The translations under genes and the position numbers were made by a program. 5,400 bases of DNA from Treponema sp. (GTDB lineage: Bacteria > Spirochaetota > Spirochaetia > Treponematales > Breznakiellaceae). The notes below the pieces were generated by a model that was not told the origin of the DNA, made no database searches, and saw only the letters and a list, made by a program, of their open reading frames with translations. Location of the stretch: assembly GCA_031283905.1 (NCBI GenBank), contig JAITAW010000180.1, positions 1 to 5,400 of the forward strand, read 5' to 3'. Each line of letters opens with the position of its first letter. Position 1 is the first letter of the stretch. Below are positions 5,370 through 5,400 of this stretch, one piece after another.

Positions 5370-5400
5370 GCGACAGCCCCGCCATGCGAGCATAATCCGC

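Overview
The window looks like a stretch of chromosome from a host-associated or gut anaerobe. A spirochaete of the Treponema type is my best guess, but this is inference from gene style only: moderate GC, hexuronate catabolism, an AMP-forming fatty acid ligase, a secreted TPR protein and IS3 debris. No marker here fixes the taxon. It is ordinary accessory chromosome with signs of decay, and I do not see a new multi-gene defence, mobile or biosynthetic system.

Left part (1-1900, all minus strand): a hexuronate catabolism cluster. uxaC (uronate isomerase) runs off the left edge. Nine bases upstream of it lies the 3' half of uxaA (altronate dehydratase), whose first ~260 codons are missing. In their place is a fragment of an IS3-family orfA (helix-turn-helix transposase subunit) in a different frame. 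The junction lies at about 1500-1558. The uxaA copy should be dead, while uxaC keeps its own Shine-Dalgarno and may still be translated.

Middle part (1900-2880): a gene-poor stretch with short inverted and direct repeats, a well-formed tRNA-Arg(CCG) with its own sigma70-type promoter, about 260 bases with no recognisable gene, and a small copper-chaperone gene (copZ-like, minus strand) with a strong promoter and Shine-Dalgarno. Between copZ and the divergent ligase gene is a perfect 9-bp inverted repeat. Nine of its bases recur just before the ligase start codon.

Right part (2882-5400): a complete AMP-forming acyl-CoA synthetase on the plus strand converges on an exported TPR protein on the minus strand, with a terminator hairpin between them. 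Neither gene shows a Shine-Dalgarno. The TPR gene has a near-consensus promoter placed so close to the ATG that its mRNA should be essentially leaderless, and its signal peptide is encoded by T8 and T7 runs.
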